Shown: piece after piece, positions 17,284 through 25,767 of the stretch
How positions within the stretch are numbered: position 1 is the first letter of the stretch
Layout of the letters: the number at the start of each line of letters is the position of its first letter
Source of the DNA: Clostridium_X cadaveris
Lineage (GTDB): Bacteria; Bacillota; Clostridia; Clostridiales; Clostridiaceae
Reading direction: 5' to 3' (one strand)
Length of the DNA: 64,000 nt
Assembly: GCF_039521325.1 (NCBI RefSeq)
Contig: NZ_BAAACD010000008.1
Notes under the pieces: model-generated
The model's input: the letters and a program-made list of their open reading frames with translations, nothing else
The model's database searches: none
What the model was told of the DNA's origin: nothing
Translations under genes and position numbers: made by a program

Positions 17284-17294
17284 AAATAAAAAAA

Positions 17295-17326
17295 TAGGAA
17301 GTTTTAACTTCCTGTTTAACTTCCTA
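17295..17326 (-). terminator. Terminator of the second sigma-54 activator gene
   Basis: A 9-bp stem (TAGGAAGTT / AACTTCCTA) overlaps the stop codon of the activator gene, followed on the minus strand by TTTTTTT. A third half-copy in the loop allows an alternative, shorter stem. Confidence 0.75.
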
Positions 17327-19333
17327 TTTTACATATGTTAAAAATTCTATTCCTTTATCCGTTATACTACTTCCGCCTCTTCCAACATGCGACTTTACCA
17401 TGCCTACTGAATTTAAGATATTTAAAACCCTCTTTATTTTTCCCTCTGCAAGAATAACATTTTTTCTTTTTAAACTCTCCATTAAAGTAACTCTTCCAAT
17501 TCCATTACCCTTATTTTGATTTAGTTCTTTTAAAATTATAATAGCTAAATCAAAAATTTTATTTTGCTTAAACATTAACATATGTTCATCAAAAATTTTA
17601 TAATTTACTTCTATCAAATACTGAGGTAAATCCTCAATTGAAACGCATTGGCTACAACATAATGTTTCTATATATGAAGCTACATTTTTAAGCTCTCTTA
17701 CATTTCCTGGCCAATTATAGTTTTCTAACAATGAAACAACCTCATCGCTTATAGAAATTTCTTTTCCAATAAATCTTTTTAACAAAAGGACTATATCTTC
17801 TTTTCTTTCCTTCAAATTAGGCACTTTAATAGGCAATATATTTAACCTATAATATAAATCTCTTCTAAATTTATCTTCGTCTATAAGTTTGGCAATGTTT
17901 TTATTAGTTGCAGCAATTATTCTAACATCAATTTCTATAACATTCTCACTACCAATTCTCACAACTTGTCTCTCTTGAAGCACTCTTAATAATTTTGTTT
18001 GAAGATGCATTGGCATATCGCCTATCTCATCTAAAAATATAGTTCCATGGTTAGCTTGCTCAAAAACTCCTCTTTTCCCTTCCTTATTTGCTCCTGTAAA
18101 TGCTCCACTATCATATCCAAAAAGTTCACTCTCTAAAAGATTTTCAGGCATTGCAGCACAATTTATTGCTACAAATGGTTGATTATATCTTTTGGAATTA
18201 TTGTGTATAGATTGAGCTATTAGCTCCTTTCCAGTGCCGCTTTCTCCTGTTATAAGCACAGTCAAATCTGTTTTCGATACTTTATCGGCTAGATTTTTAC
18301 ATTTGACCATGGTATTTGAAACTGTAACTATATCATCTAAATTATATCTAGCAATTTGTCCTTTTTCCCTAAGTTTTTTACTTAAATTTTGTTCTAATTG
18401 TCTTATATAAGTTATCTCTTCGATATAAAAATATATTCCTATAACTTCACCCATGTAATACATGATTTTCTTATTAACATTAAGGTATTTGAGATTTATT
18501 CTTATTATTTCATCTTTTACCTCTTTAGCTTTCAAGATGCCTTGCATCTCTTTTGGTAATATATCTATTATATTTTTATTTTCAATATCATCTTTAAAGT
18601 TCATTATTTCTAAAAACTTATCATTATACATAACTATATTGCCATCTGCCGAGCATTGTAGTATGCCATTTTTACAAATATTCAAAACTGTTTTTAGCTG
18701 GTTATTTTTAATCACCATCTTTTTTAAACTTTCATTAATACCTGATTGTACATTTATAAGTTCATTAGAATATATAGTTAGTCTATTTATGACATCTTCT
18801 CTTTCTATTTCTAAATACACAAGTATCTTATAAAAAGTCGATACATCTATAATTCTATTTCCCAAGTCTATTACATTCTCTATATGTTTAGGAATAAATT
18901 TAGACTCTCCTGGTGTTATGGCTATTTTTATATTTTTATACTCACCTTTAAAATCATATGGAACAAGCTTCAAGTGGTCTATCCCTAATTCATACAATAA
19001 AGAAGTCATTTCAAGAGTTGTCTCATAATTATCATTTACTACTAATACCTCTACATTATTAGGAATAGAAAAAAGCTTATATATATCCTTAGCCTTTAAA
19101 GTTCTTTCTATTACTATAACCTTTTTATTTTCATCCACATATTTTTTTATTTTATTAACTCTGTTTTTCAACATCACTAATACTATATCTTCATTAATTA
19201 TAAAATCGTCTTCTAAAGCATTAAAATGATATAAGGTCACTTTTATATATTCTTTCAAAACCATTAATAAATTTTCTTTCAAAAATTCATCAAGTTTATT
19301 CTTGCCATCTGTTACTATAGCTATTGTTTTCAA
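17324..19333 (-). CDS. Sigma-54 enhancer-binding activator with winged-helix-like C-terminus
   Basis: A 669-aa activator. Residues 1-200 form a sensory region resembling the PrpR/response-type alpha-beta fold; a PAS-like segment (NGILQCSADGNIVMYNDKF) lies near 225-300; the AAA+ domain has GESGTGKE, an intact GAFTGA loop and GTIFLDEIGD. The C-terminus is unusual: instead of a Fis-type helix it reads as a longer winged helix (RVTLMESLKRKNVILAEG, then GRGGSSITDKGIEFL). The target is probably the PuuD-like/permease operon, whose promoter and direct repeats lie directly downstream of this gene. Confidence 0.88.
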   Translation of the reverse strand: MKTIAIVTDGKNKLDEFLKENLLMVLKEYIKVTLYHFNALEDDFIINEDIVLVMLKNRVNKIKKYVDENKKVIVIERTLKAKDIYKLFSIPNNVEVLVVNDNYETTLEMTSLLYELGIDHLKLVPYDFKGEYKNIKIAITPGESKFIPKHIENVIDLGNRIIDVSTFYKILVYLEIEREDVINRLTIYSNELINVQSGINESLKKMVIKNNQLKTVLNICKNGILQCSADGNIVMYNDKFLEIMNFKDDIENKNIIDILPKEMQGILKAKEVKDEIIRINLKYLNVNKKIMYYMGEVIGIYFYIEEITYIRQLEQNLSKKLREKGQIARYNLDDIVTVSNTMVKCKNLADKVSKTDLTVLITGESGTGKELIAQSIHNNSKRYNQPFVAINCAAMPENLLESELFGYDSGAFTGANKEGKRGVFEQANHGTIFLDEIGDMPMHLQTKLLRVLQERQVVRIGSENVIEIDVRIIAATNKNIAKLIDEDKFRRDLYYRLNILPIKVPNLKERKEDIVLLLKRFIGKEISISDEVVSLLENYNWPGNVRELKNVASYIETLCCSQCVSIEDLPQYLIEVNYKIFDEHMLMFKQNKIFDLAIIILKELNQNKGNGIGRVTLMESLKRKNVILAEGKIKRVLNILNSVGMVKSHVGRGGSSITDKGIEFLTYVK

Positions 19334-19426
19334 ATTTCCACCTCAAATTCTTTAAATTAAGCTTTATTTAATTTTATAATACCATATTCTTTTCTTCTTT
19401 ATCACTATTGTCCCTTTAAACACAAA

Positions 19427-19451
19427 AGACTACACTAAAACAGTATAGCCT
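19427..19451 (-). terminator. Terminator of the DUF2804 gene
   Basis: A 10-bp stem with mismatches (AGACTACACT / AGTATAGCCT), loop AAAAC, followed on the minus strand by TTTTGTGTTT. It sits 9 bases past the DUF2804 stop. Confidence 0.65.
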
Positions 19452-19459
19452 TTCAATTC

Positions 19460-20491
19460 TCACCACTTATTCACTACTCTCTCTGCAAACCCCAATAAAT
19501 CTCTTACTTCTATTGTTGTTTCATCATCTAAAACAACTTTTCCAGTAAATCTTCCAAAGACTTGATGCTGGTTGCTTGATATTATACCCACTGACGAATA
19601 ATCCTTCCTATCTAATATAGGTATAAAGTCCATCTCAAATCTTCCATCGTTTGATGCGAATGTCCATGGGCTCATGTAATTATATATTTCACCATTTTGA
19701 GGTATATTAAATGTAACCTCATCAAGCTTATTAGCTTTACCATCGTAAAATATCATATTCTCACTGGCATTGTTGGTATCTCCAAATCCATAGCCTATGT
19801 TAAATCCAAAGTTTTTTCCATTAACTATACCTGATGCAGAACCCCAGTACCAAGTATTCTTATACGTCCATACACCCCTTCCCCAATCTAAGGTTCCAAA
19901 GGAATTCCCCTTTGAAAATGTGTATGTTCTGTCATTGTAGACAGCCTTTCCTTCCACATCCATACAATTTATCTTTTGATTGTAGTAAAAAGCTTTTTTA
20001 TCTTCCTCGAACGGAGTAGCTATAACCATGGATTCCTTGCCATTCTCTGTCAAAACTAAATTGCATTCAAAATCTTTATCTCCATCAAAATTTTTCATTC
20101 TACAATTGATTCTTCTACTTAATGCATCATTCAAAAACTCTATTTCTATCCTCTTATCTTTATATGAAACATCTCCTATTTTTGATGTAGCTGGAAGTTT
20201 AAGCTTTCCAAAGGTAAACGGTTTTATTATGCTGGTAGTTTTATAAAATGTATTTTTAAAATCTAATAGTGACACACTTAGAAGTGCCATATAAGAATTA
20301 TCAGCTATAGTAAATGCTACTCCAAAGTCATCATTGTAAATCAAGTAGTAATCCCACTCTTTTATTCTATACCCTCTAGCTTTTATGTTGGTTCTGTCAT
20401 AATCAAGCAAAAGTTTTTTTGCATATCCTTTCTGCAACAACTCTCCATTTTCATCCAACAGCCTTCCACGTCCACTTATTTCTTTTTGCAT
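19460..20491 (-). CDS. DUF2804 family protein
   Basis: A 343-aa protein that I recognise as DUF2804. It is rich in aromatic and beta-strand-like segments; the family has recurring motifs such as DWGRGVWTYKNTWYWGSA near residue 200 and NIGYGFGD, seen here. No signal peptide is visible. The biochemical function of the family is not known to me; a lipocalin-like beta fold binding a hydrophobic ligand is only a guess. It is monocistronic, with GGGGG before the ATG and a terminator after it. Confidence 0.8.
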   Translation of the reverse strand: MQKEISGRGRLLDENGELLQKGYAKKLLLDYDRTNIKARGYRIKEWDYYLIYNDDFGVAFTIADNSYMALLSVSLLDFKNTFYKTTSIIKPFTFGKLKLPATSKIGDVSYKDKRIEIEFLNDALSRRINCRMKNFDGDKDFECNLVLTENGKESMVIATPFEEDKKAFYYNQKINCMDVEGKAVYNDRTYTFSKGNSFGTLDWGRGVWTYKNTWYWGSASGIVNGKNFGFNIGYGFGDTNNASENMIFYDGKANKLDEVTFNIPQNGEIYNYMSPWTFASNDGRFEMDFIPILDRKDYSSVGIISSNQHQVFGRFTGKVVLDDETTIEVRDLLGFAERVVNKW

Positions 20492-20607
20492 ATAAAAACC
20501 CCCTTTAGGAAATTATATTACAGTTTTTTCACATTTTCCATATAAGAGGGAATGTACTTTTTGTTAAATTATTTTTTATACCATCTTAAATGCTATTAAT
20601 TCTAATT

Positions 20608-22218
20608 TTACTTTAACTCTAAAAACTTTTTATTCTCAATCTTATATTTCTTATTACAATATTTTAAGTTATCTTTATTATGGGATATTATAAAGACAAT
20701 TTTTTCTTTACAATGAGACATAATGAAGTCCATTATCTCTTGCTCACTCTTTTTATCTATAGAACTAGTTATTTCATCTAATATATATACACTTCCATCT
20801 TGTATCAAATGACGTCCTATTGCTATCTTCTGCTTTTCCCCTCCTGAAAGGTTGTTACCGTTCTCTAGTATAACTCTATCATAACCACCTGATTTATCCT
20901 TGAGACTTTCTAAAAGATTACAACTATCAAGTTTAGAAAAATCAACATCATTTTCATTTCTTCCAAATAACAAATTATCTTTCAAGCTTTTTGATAATAT
21001 AGGGACCTCTTGAGAAAAATAAAGCATCTGATTTCTAAGCGACTTATTTCTTATATTTTTAATATCTATTCCATTTACTAAAACCCTGTCCACTTCACGA
21101 AATTTCAATATATATTTCATTATAGTAGATTTACCTGAACCAGATCCCCCTATAATTCCTACAACATCCCCTTTCTTCGCCTCGAGATGTACATTAGAGA
21201 TAATCTCATTATCCTTAATCCTTACAGAATCAATATCTATCTTTATGGCTTCAACATCATTTACATCTACATTTCCTTCATTTTCCTCATTGTGTGTCAA
21301 ATCATCATTTATAAAATCTTTTACCCCCTTCAAGTCTCTTAAGCTTACATTCATTCCAATAATATTAGTTATGCTTCCAAAATATATAGGTAGTATTATA
21401 GAAAGAATAAAGATTGAGGAGAAATGAAGTTTTCCTGTGAAAACTAAATATCCACAAAGCATGATTATAATGTTTTGCACTAAAGAATTTACAAATTTCA
21501 AAGAGCTACTTACTGCACCAGCATATATATTTACATCATACATACTTTTTTCAAGATCATATAGATTTTGAGATATGACATTTATCACATCATCTGTGGA
21601 CTCAGCTTGTTTGATGTAATCTACCTGCTTCACCACACTTAATATATCCTTAAAATTACTTGCTACAACATTTTGCATAACGCTGGCTTTCTCTTGTAAT
21701 TTCTTATTTAACTTTTTATATCCTAATATATTAAATGGTAATAAGATTAAGAGCAAAAGAAATATTACTTTATTAATTGTGAAACAAAATATCAAACTGA
21801 ATGAAATTATTACTATATTAGCTATTATAGTGGTTAGTCCTTCTGCAAAAAGGTTATATAAAGTTATCACACACATCTGTATACGCTCTACTAAATAAGA
21901 TGGCTGCAAGTCTATATATTTATCATACGTTAGCTTAAACACCTTGTCATATAGTAACTTAGACTGCTTAACCTTAAAAGAAACAGCAAATCTATTTTTA
22001 ACATAAACTATCAATAATTGAATCACATATGCTGATACCATGCATCCGATTATAAGCATTACTATAGAATAATCTATATCGGAGCCTTTGCTCAAATAAA
22101 AGTTTAGTAATATAGGACTTATCAATATACAAACCGAACTAATGACCCCAAGTATCACAAGCTGCATTATTATATTTTTATTGCTCTTTAACATGCTGTT
22201 AAGACTGTTATTTTTCAC
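20608..22218 (-). CDS. ABC exporter half-transporter (fused membrane and ATPase domains)
   Basis: A 536-aa half-transporter expected to work as a dimer. Residues 1-290 hold about six membrane helices; the ATPase domain has Walker A GGSGSGKST near 355, the signature LSGGEKQKIAIGRH near 455 and Walker B VYILDEITSS. No N-terminal C39 peptidase domain is present, so it would not trim a double-glycine leader itself. The start is a GTG with AGGGGGG 7 nt before it. A very small hydrophobic ORF and a membrane-anchored protein of unknown role lie upstream on the same strand, but behind a terminator, so linkage is uncertain. Confidence 0.88.
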   Translation of the reverse strand: MKNNSLNSMLKSNKNIIMQLVILGVISSVCILISPILLNFYLSKGSDIDYSIVMLIIGCMVSAYVIQLLIVYVKNRFAVSFKVKQSKLLYDKVFKLTYDKYIDLQPSYLVERIQMCVITLYNLFAEGLTTIIANIVIISFSLIFCFTINKVIFLLLLILLPFNILGYKKLNKKLQEKASVMQNVVASNFKDILSVVKQVDYIKQAESTDDVINVISQNLYDLEKSMYDVNIYAGAVSSSLKFVNSLVQNIIIMLCGYLVFTGKLHFSSIFILSIILPIYFGSITNIIGMNVSLRDLKGVKDFINDDLTHNEENEGNVDVNDVEAIKIDIDSVRIKDNEIISNVHLEAKKGDVVGIIGGSGSGKSTIMKYILKFREVDRVLVNGIDIKNIRNKSLRNQMLYFSQEVPILSKSLKDNLLFGRNENDVDFSKLDSCNLLESLKDKSGGYDRVILENGNNLSGGEKQKIAIGRHLIQDGSVYILDEITSSIDKKSEQEIMDFIMSHCKEKIVFIISHNKDNLKYCNKKYKIENKKFLELK

Positions 22219-22391
22219 AATTCATACCCCCCTCTATTTCTTATTCATTATGGACTATAGTTGGTATTTAAAGTTTAATTATGGATTATTTTTACTATAA
22301 TACAAGTATATGAAACATATTAAATCATGTCAATATAATATATAACAAAACATATCAATATGATACAATTAAATACTTTGAAATAAAATAA

Positions 22392-22436
22392 AAAATCTGC
22401 AATCAAAGCTATTTTAAAGCTTCAATTACAGATTTT
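22392..22436 (-). terminator. Terminator upstream of the ABC exporter
   Basis: Outer stem AAAATCTG / CAGATTTT and inner stem AAGCT / AGCTT, followed by T-rich sequence on the minus strand. It ends the transcript carrying 22537-22953 and the small ORF at 22449-22517. Its build (inner AAGC/GCTT, outer CAG-type arm) echoes the terminator at 23031-23067. Confidence 0.7.
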
Positions 22437-22448
22437 AACTCTTCTATA

Positions 22449-22517
22449 TTAATATTTGCTAAGCAAAAAGATAGACAATGTATATGCAATAATTTTATAG
22501 AAAAGATTTTTATTCAT
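22449..22517 (-). CDS. Candidate 22-aa hydrophobic micropeptide
   Basis: A short frame encoding MNKNLFYKIIAYTLSIFLLS plus two residues: a positively charged start followed by a hydrophobic stretch, as in a single membrane segment. GGGGA lies 8 nt before the ATG. It sits between the gene 22537-22953 and their shared terminator. It could be a membrane micropeptide, a pheromone-like peptide, or a chance ORF. I do not recognise a family. Confidence 0.35.
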   Translation of the reverse strand: MNKNLFYKIIAYTLSIFLLSKY

Positions 22518-22536
22518 TTGCATTTCCCCTTTAAAT

Positions 22537-22953
22537 TCAATCCAGAAGTTTTTTCATAGTTACAGTTGATTTTTCACTTAGTTTCCAAACTATATTATCC
22601 TTGCTAATAAGTCCTTTAGTAGAATCACCTAACCACAAATTATATTGTTCTTGTGTCTGATTAGTTAAAAATATAATTATTGAATAATCAGGAGTTCTAA
22701 TATCTATCTTACCTTTTAATTTTTCCTTGTTGTTCATAGCATTTATAACTGTTTTAATATTATCTTTATCAATCAAAGTATAGTTTTTAAATACCACAGA
22801 CTTATCATCTAAATAGTTTATTATAATTTTTGAAACTTCATCAATTCTATATGTGTTATTTGATTTATAAACACATATAGCCACTAATAAAGGCATTGCT
22901 ACACTTATTAATATGATCTTTGATTTAGACCCAAATTTATTTTTACTATTCAA
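22537..22953 (-). CDS. Unknown protein, single N-terminal membrane segment
   Basis: A 138-aa protein starting MNSKNKFGSKSK, followed by one hydrophobic segment (IILISVAMPLLVAICV) and a soluble, probably extracellular domain of about 105 residues. The longer frame to 23070 has no ribosome site and reads through a terminator; the TTG used here has GGGGATGAG just upstream. I do not recognise the family. A cluster of lysine-rich turns and a late YNLWLGDSTKGLI segment suggest a small substrate- or peptidoglycan-facing domain, but that is speculative. Confidence 0.6.
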   Translation of the reverse strand: MNSKNKFGSKSKIILISVAMPLLVAICVYKSNNTYRIDEVSKIIINYLDDKSVVFKNYTLIDKDNIKTVINAMNNKEKLKGKIDIRTPDYSIIIFLTNQTQEQYNLWLGDSTKGLISKDNIVWKLSEKSTVTMKKLLD

Positions 22954-23030
22954 ATTCTCATCCCCAATTCTTTTATTATTACTATTGTATACCAATAAAA
23001 GTAATATTCTTCTTGTTATTAATAAAAAAA

Positions 23031-23067
23031 TCCACAGCCAAAGCCTCCTGTAAGCTTCAACTGTGGA
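23031..23067 (-). terminator. Terminator of the glmS-52 aa gene unit
   Basis: TCCACAG / CTGTGGA outer stem with an inner AAGC/GCTT pairing, followed on the minus strand by TTTTTTTATT. It lies about 40 bases past the stop of the 52-aa gene and would end the glmS transcript. Confidence 0.75.
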
Positions 23068-23105
23068 CAAGTACGTATTTTCTGTGTATTGCCTAATTTA
23101 TTTTT

Positions 23106-23264
23106 TTATTCTGCTAATACTTTTTCTATATCATGAATCATCATGTTTACTATTTCGAGTTTTCCTTGTGCGTAATCTTTTTGATCAACTAGGGTTATGC
23201 CCATTTCTAAGCATTTTTGAGTTTCTTTGTATTTTTCTAATAATCTCAATAATTCTTCATTCAT
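23106..23264 (-). CDS. Small protein of 52 aa downstream of glmS
   Basis: A clear small gene: ATG with GGGGTGAT about 7 nt upstream, 52 codons and a terminator after it. The product starts MNEELLRLLEKYKETQKCLE, is charged and helical, and has no membrane segment; heptad-like spacing of leucines suggests a short coiled coil or helical hairpin. It begins about 60 bases past glmS and may be co-transcribed. I do not recognise a family. A frame on the opposite strand here is its shadow. Confidence 0.65.
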   Translation of the reverse strand: MNEELLRLLEKYKETQKCLEMGITLVDQKDYAQGKLEIVNMMIHDIEKVLAE

Positions 23265-23325
23265 AAAGTAATCACCCCTGTTTTTAATATTACTTTCTAT
23301 TTATATATGAACTTTATCTATCGTA

Positions 23326-25152
23326 TTATTCAACTGTAACTGATTTTGCTAAATTTCTTGGCTTATCTACGTCACAACCTTTTTGTACTGCTACATAATA
23401 AGCTAAAAGTTGAAGTGGTACTATAGCTAAAACTGGTGCTAATATATCTATAGTTCTTGGGATGTATATAACAGCATCCATAACTTTTTCAATATCTTTG
23501 TTTTCTTCATAAGTTACTGCAAGTACATGAGCACCTCTAGTTACTACTTCTTTTACATTGCTCACCATTTTATCTATTAAATCTTCTTGAGTTAATGTAG
23601 TTATTACAACAGTTCCCTTTTCAATTAATGCTATAGGACCGTGCTTTAACTCCCCTCCTGCGTAAGCTTCTGAGTGAATGTAGCTAAGCTCTTTAAGTTT
23701 TAGTGATGCTTCTAAAGATACAGCATAATCTAGTCCTCTTCCTAAGAAGAATAGATCTTTTTCCATGTAGTGCTTAGCTGCAAATCTTTGAATTTCTTCC
23801 TTCTTAGCTAATATTTCATTTATCTTTTCTGGTAAAGCTGTAAGCTCTGCCTTTATTTTTTCTACCTCTTCATCAGAAATAGTTCCTCTAAGCACTGCCA
23901 TGTGAAGTGACATAGTGTACATAGCTATAAGCTGAGTTAAATATGCTTTTGTAGATGCAACTCCTATCTCTGGTCCAGCTAAAGTATAGAATACATCATC
24001 AGCTTCTCTAGATACTGAACTTCCTACAACATTTGTTATAGCAAGTACTCTAGCACCTTTCTTCTTTCCATCTCTTAAAACTGCTAATGTGTCTGCTGTT
24101 TCTCCTGATTGGCTTATAACTATTATTAATGTCTTGTTATCTATGATCGGATCTCTATATCTAAATTCTGAAGCTATATCAACTTCAACTGGTATTCTTG
24201 CTAATTTTTCAATTACATACTTTCCAACAAGCCCTGCATGATATGCTGTTCCACAAGCAACTATATAAATCTTGCTTACTTCATCTAAATCTTCCTTCGT
24301 TAAGCTTATCTTATCTAAAGATATTGCTTTACCTGGTACGATTCTTCCTGCTAAAGTATCTCTTACCGCTTTAGGTTGTTCGTGAATTTCCTTTAATGTA
24401 AAATCTTCAAATCCGCCTTTTTCTGCTGCATCAGCATTCCAAGTTACATGGTATACTTCCTTGTTTACCGGCTCTTTATACTCATTGAATATTGATACTC
24501 CTGAGTTCTCCATTACTATAAATTCTTTATCATTTAAAAGATAAATATCTCTAGTGTAAGGTAGTACTGCTGGTATATCTGAAGCTATAAAGCATTCTCC
24601 TTGTCCAAGTCCAACTATAAGAGGACTGTCCTTTCTTACTGCAACTATCTTGTCTGGTTCATCGTTGCACATAACTCCTATAGCATAACTTCCTTCCATC
24701 TTTGCTGTAGCTTTCATTACAGCATCTAGAAGGTTTCCTTCATAATAATACTCAACAAGGTTTGGTATAACCTCTGTGTCCGTATCTGATAAGAACTTGT
24801 ATCCTTTTCCTTGAAGCCATTCTCTAAGCTTTAGGTAATTCTCTATAATTCCGTTGTGAACAACACTCACTTTTCCGTCTAGGCTGTTATGAGGATGAGA
24901 ATTGACATCTGAAGGTTCTCCGTGAGTTGCCCACCTTGTATGTCCTATTCCGATATGACCTTTTACAGGATTATCATTAAGCTTCTCCTCTAGATTAGCA
25001 AGTCTTCCTTTGCATTTCTGGACATCAATGTGCCCTCCATCCATTATTGCAACTCCTGCTGAATCATATCCTCTGTACTCTAGAGTTGATAAGCCCTTTA
25101 TAAGTATTGGCGATGCCTCTTTTTTTCCTAAATATCCTACTATTCCACACAT
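23326..25152 (-). CDS. glmS: Glutamine--fructose-6-phosphate aminotransferase
   Basis: A 608-aa enzyme making glucosamine-6-phosphate from fructose-6-phosphate and glutamine, the first step to UDP-GlcNAc. Cys2 (MCGIVGYLG) is the glutaminase nucleophile; GHTRWATHG and an HNGIIENY segment complete that domain. Two SIS sugar-isomerase domains follow (CGTAYHAG and SQSGETADT near 350-400) and the usual C-terminus KPRNLAKSVTVE is present. Expression is controlled by a glmS ribozyme in the leader, so high product should lead to mRNA cleavage. glmM lies directly upstream, keeping two consecutive steps together. Confidence 0.98.
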   Translation of the reverse strand: MCGIVGYLGKKEASPILIKGLSTLEYRGYDSAGVAIMDGGHIDVQKCKGRLANLEEKLNDNPVKGHIGIGHTRWATHGEPSDVNSHPHNSLDGKVSVVHNGIIENYLKLREWLQGKGYKFLSDTDTEVIPNLVEYYYEGNLLDAVMKATAKMEGSYAIGVMCNDEPDKIVAVRKDSPLIVGLGQGECFIASDIPAVLPYTRDIYLLNDKEFIVMENSGVSIFNEYKEPVNKEVYHVTWNADAAEKGGFEDFTLKEIHEQPKAVRDTLAGRIVPGKAISLDKISLTKEDLDEVSKIYIVACGTAYHAGLVGKYVIEKLARIPVEVDIASEFRYRDPIIDNKTLIIVISQSGETADTLAVLRDGKKKGARVLAITNVVGSSVSREADDVFYTLAGPEIGVASTKAYLTQLIAMYTMSLHMAVLRGTISDEEVEKIKAELTALPEKINEILAKKEEIQRFAAKHYMEKDLFFLGRGLDYAVSLEASLKLKELSYIHSEAYAGGELKHGPIALIEKGTVVITTLTQEDLIDKMVSNVKEVVTRGAHVLAVTYEENKDIEKVMDAVIYIPRTIDILAPVLAIVPLQLLAYYVAVQKGCDVDKPRNLAKSVTVE

Positions 25153-25329
25153 AATTAATCTTCCTCTCTTTGGGTTTTATTTAAATTTATTTGAATTTGT
25201 GAATAACAAAAGTAAAACCAAACATTTTTACTATTTTTGGCCGCAATTAATAAACCTATGCATATATCATAAATTTGCATAAAAATACCCGGTAAATCAT
25301 TCTTTAATTTTAAAAAGTTATAATTTGAA

Positions 25330-25526
25330 AATTTTAAAGGAAGGTTTTAATCACCACATTGAATTTGTTCCAAGAATTGCTCCTTGGCTTTACCAATGGT
25401 TAACGGTAGTGTCTTACCGTGGGGCATCCGCCGAAGTCTTCGATACTCCCCATCCTCGTCAACTTAAAGTCCCAATAGAGATATGGACATGCACAAGGTG
25501 TGCACTTTCATTAAGTTCTGGCGCTT
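25330..25526 (-). ncRNA. glmS self-cleaving riboswitch (ribozyme)
   Basis: On the minus strand the leader carries the signature 5' core AAGCGCCAGAAC (25526-25515), followed by GTTGACGAGGATGGGGAGT, TCGAAGACTTCGGCGGATG, and pseudoknot-forming segments to about 25340. These are the conserved core elements of glmS ribozymes, which use glucosamine-6-phosphate as cofactor. The predicted cut is between 25525 and 25524. It ends about 180 bases before the glmS start codon. Confidence 0.93.
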
Positions 25527-25646
25527 AATAATTCTTCTCTGCCTAAGATAAACCCTCTTAATCCCTAAGCTGAGATAATATATTATATTCTCTTTTTTAT
25601 CAGAAGTTACTCGTAAATATAACATTTTTGAATACTCTTCTTGTAC

Positions 25647-25675
25647 ATAATATCAAAACACTTCTTTTAAATCAA
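25647..25675 (-). promoter_or_regulatory. Promoter for the glmS ribozyme transcript
   Basis: On the minus strand TTGATT (25675-25670), a 17-nt spacer and TATTAT (25652-25647). Transcription would begin near 25640, about 115 bases before the ribozyme cleavage site. Confidence 0.6.
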
Positions 25676-25714
25676 TAGCAAATTAAAAATTTAATTTTTT
25701 TGTAATATGAAAAT

Positions 25715-25760
25715 AAATAGAGCTCCTAAAGATAAATTTATTAACTTCAAAAACTCTATT
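25715..25760 (-). terminator. Weak possible terminator of glmM
   Basis: AATAGAG / CTCTATT arms with a long AT-rich loop directly after glmM, followed on the minus strand by TATTTTCAT. The stem is weak, so partial read-through into glmS is likely. Confidence 0.3.
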
Positions 25761-25767
25761 ATATAAA

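Noticed and set aside
23063..23266. A 67-codon plus-strand frame downstream of glmS
   Set aside because: It is the antisense shadow of the 52-aa minus-strand gene, which has a proper ribosome site and terminator.
25325..25528. A 67-codon plus-strand open frame upstream of glmS
   Set aside because: This stretch is the complement of the glmS ribozyme core, so the open frame is incidental.
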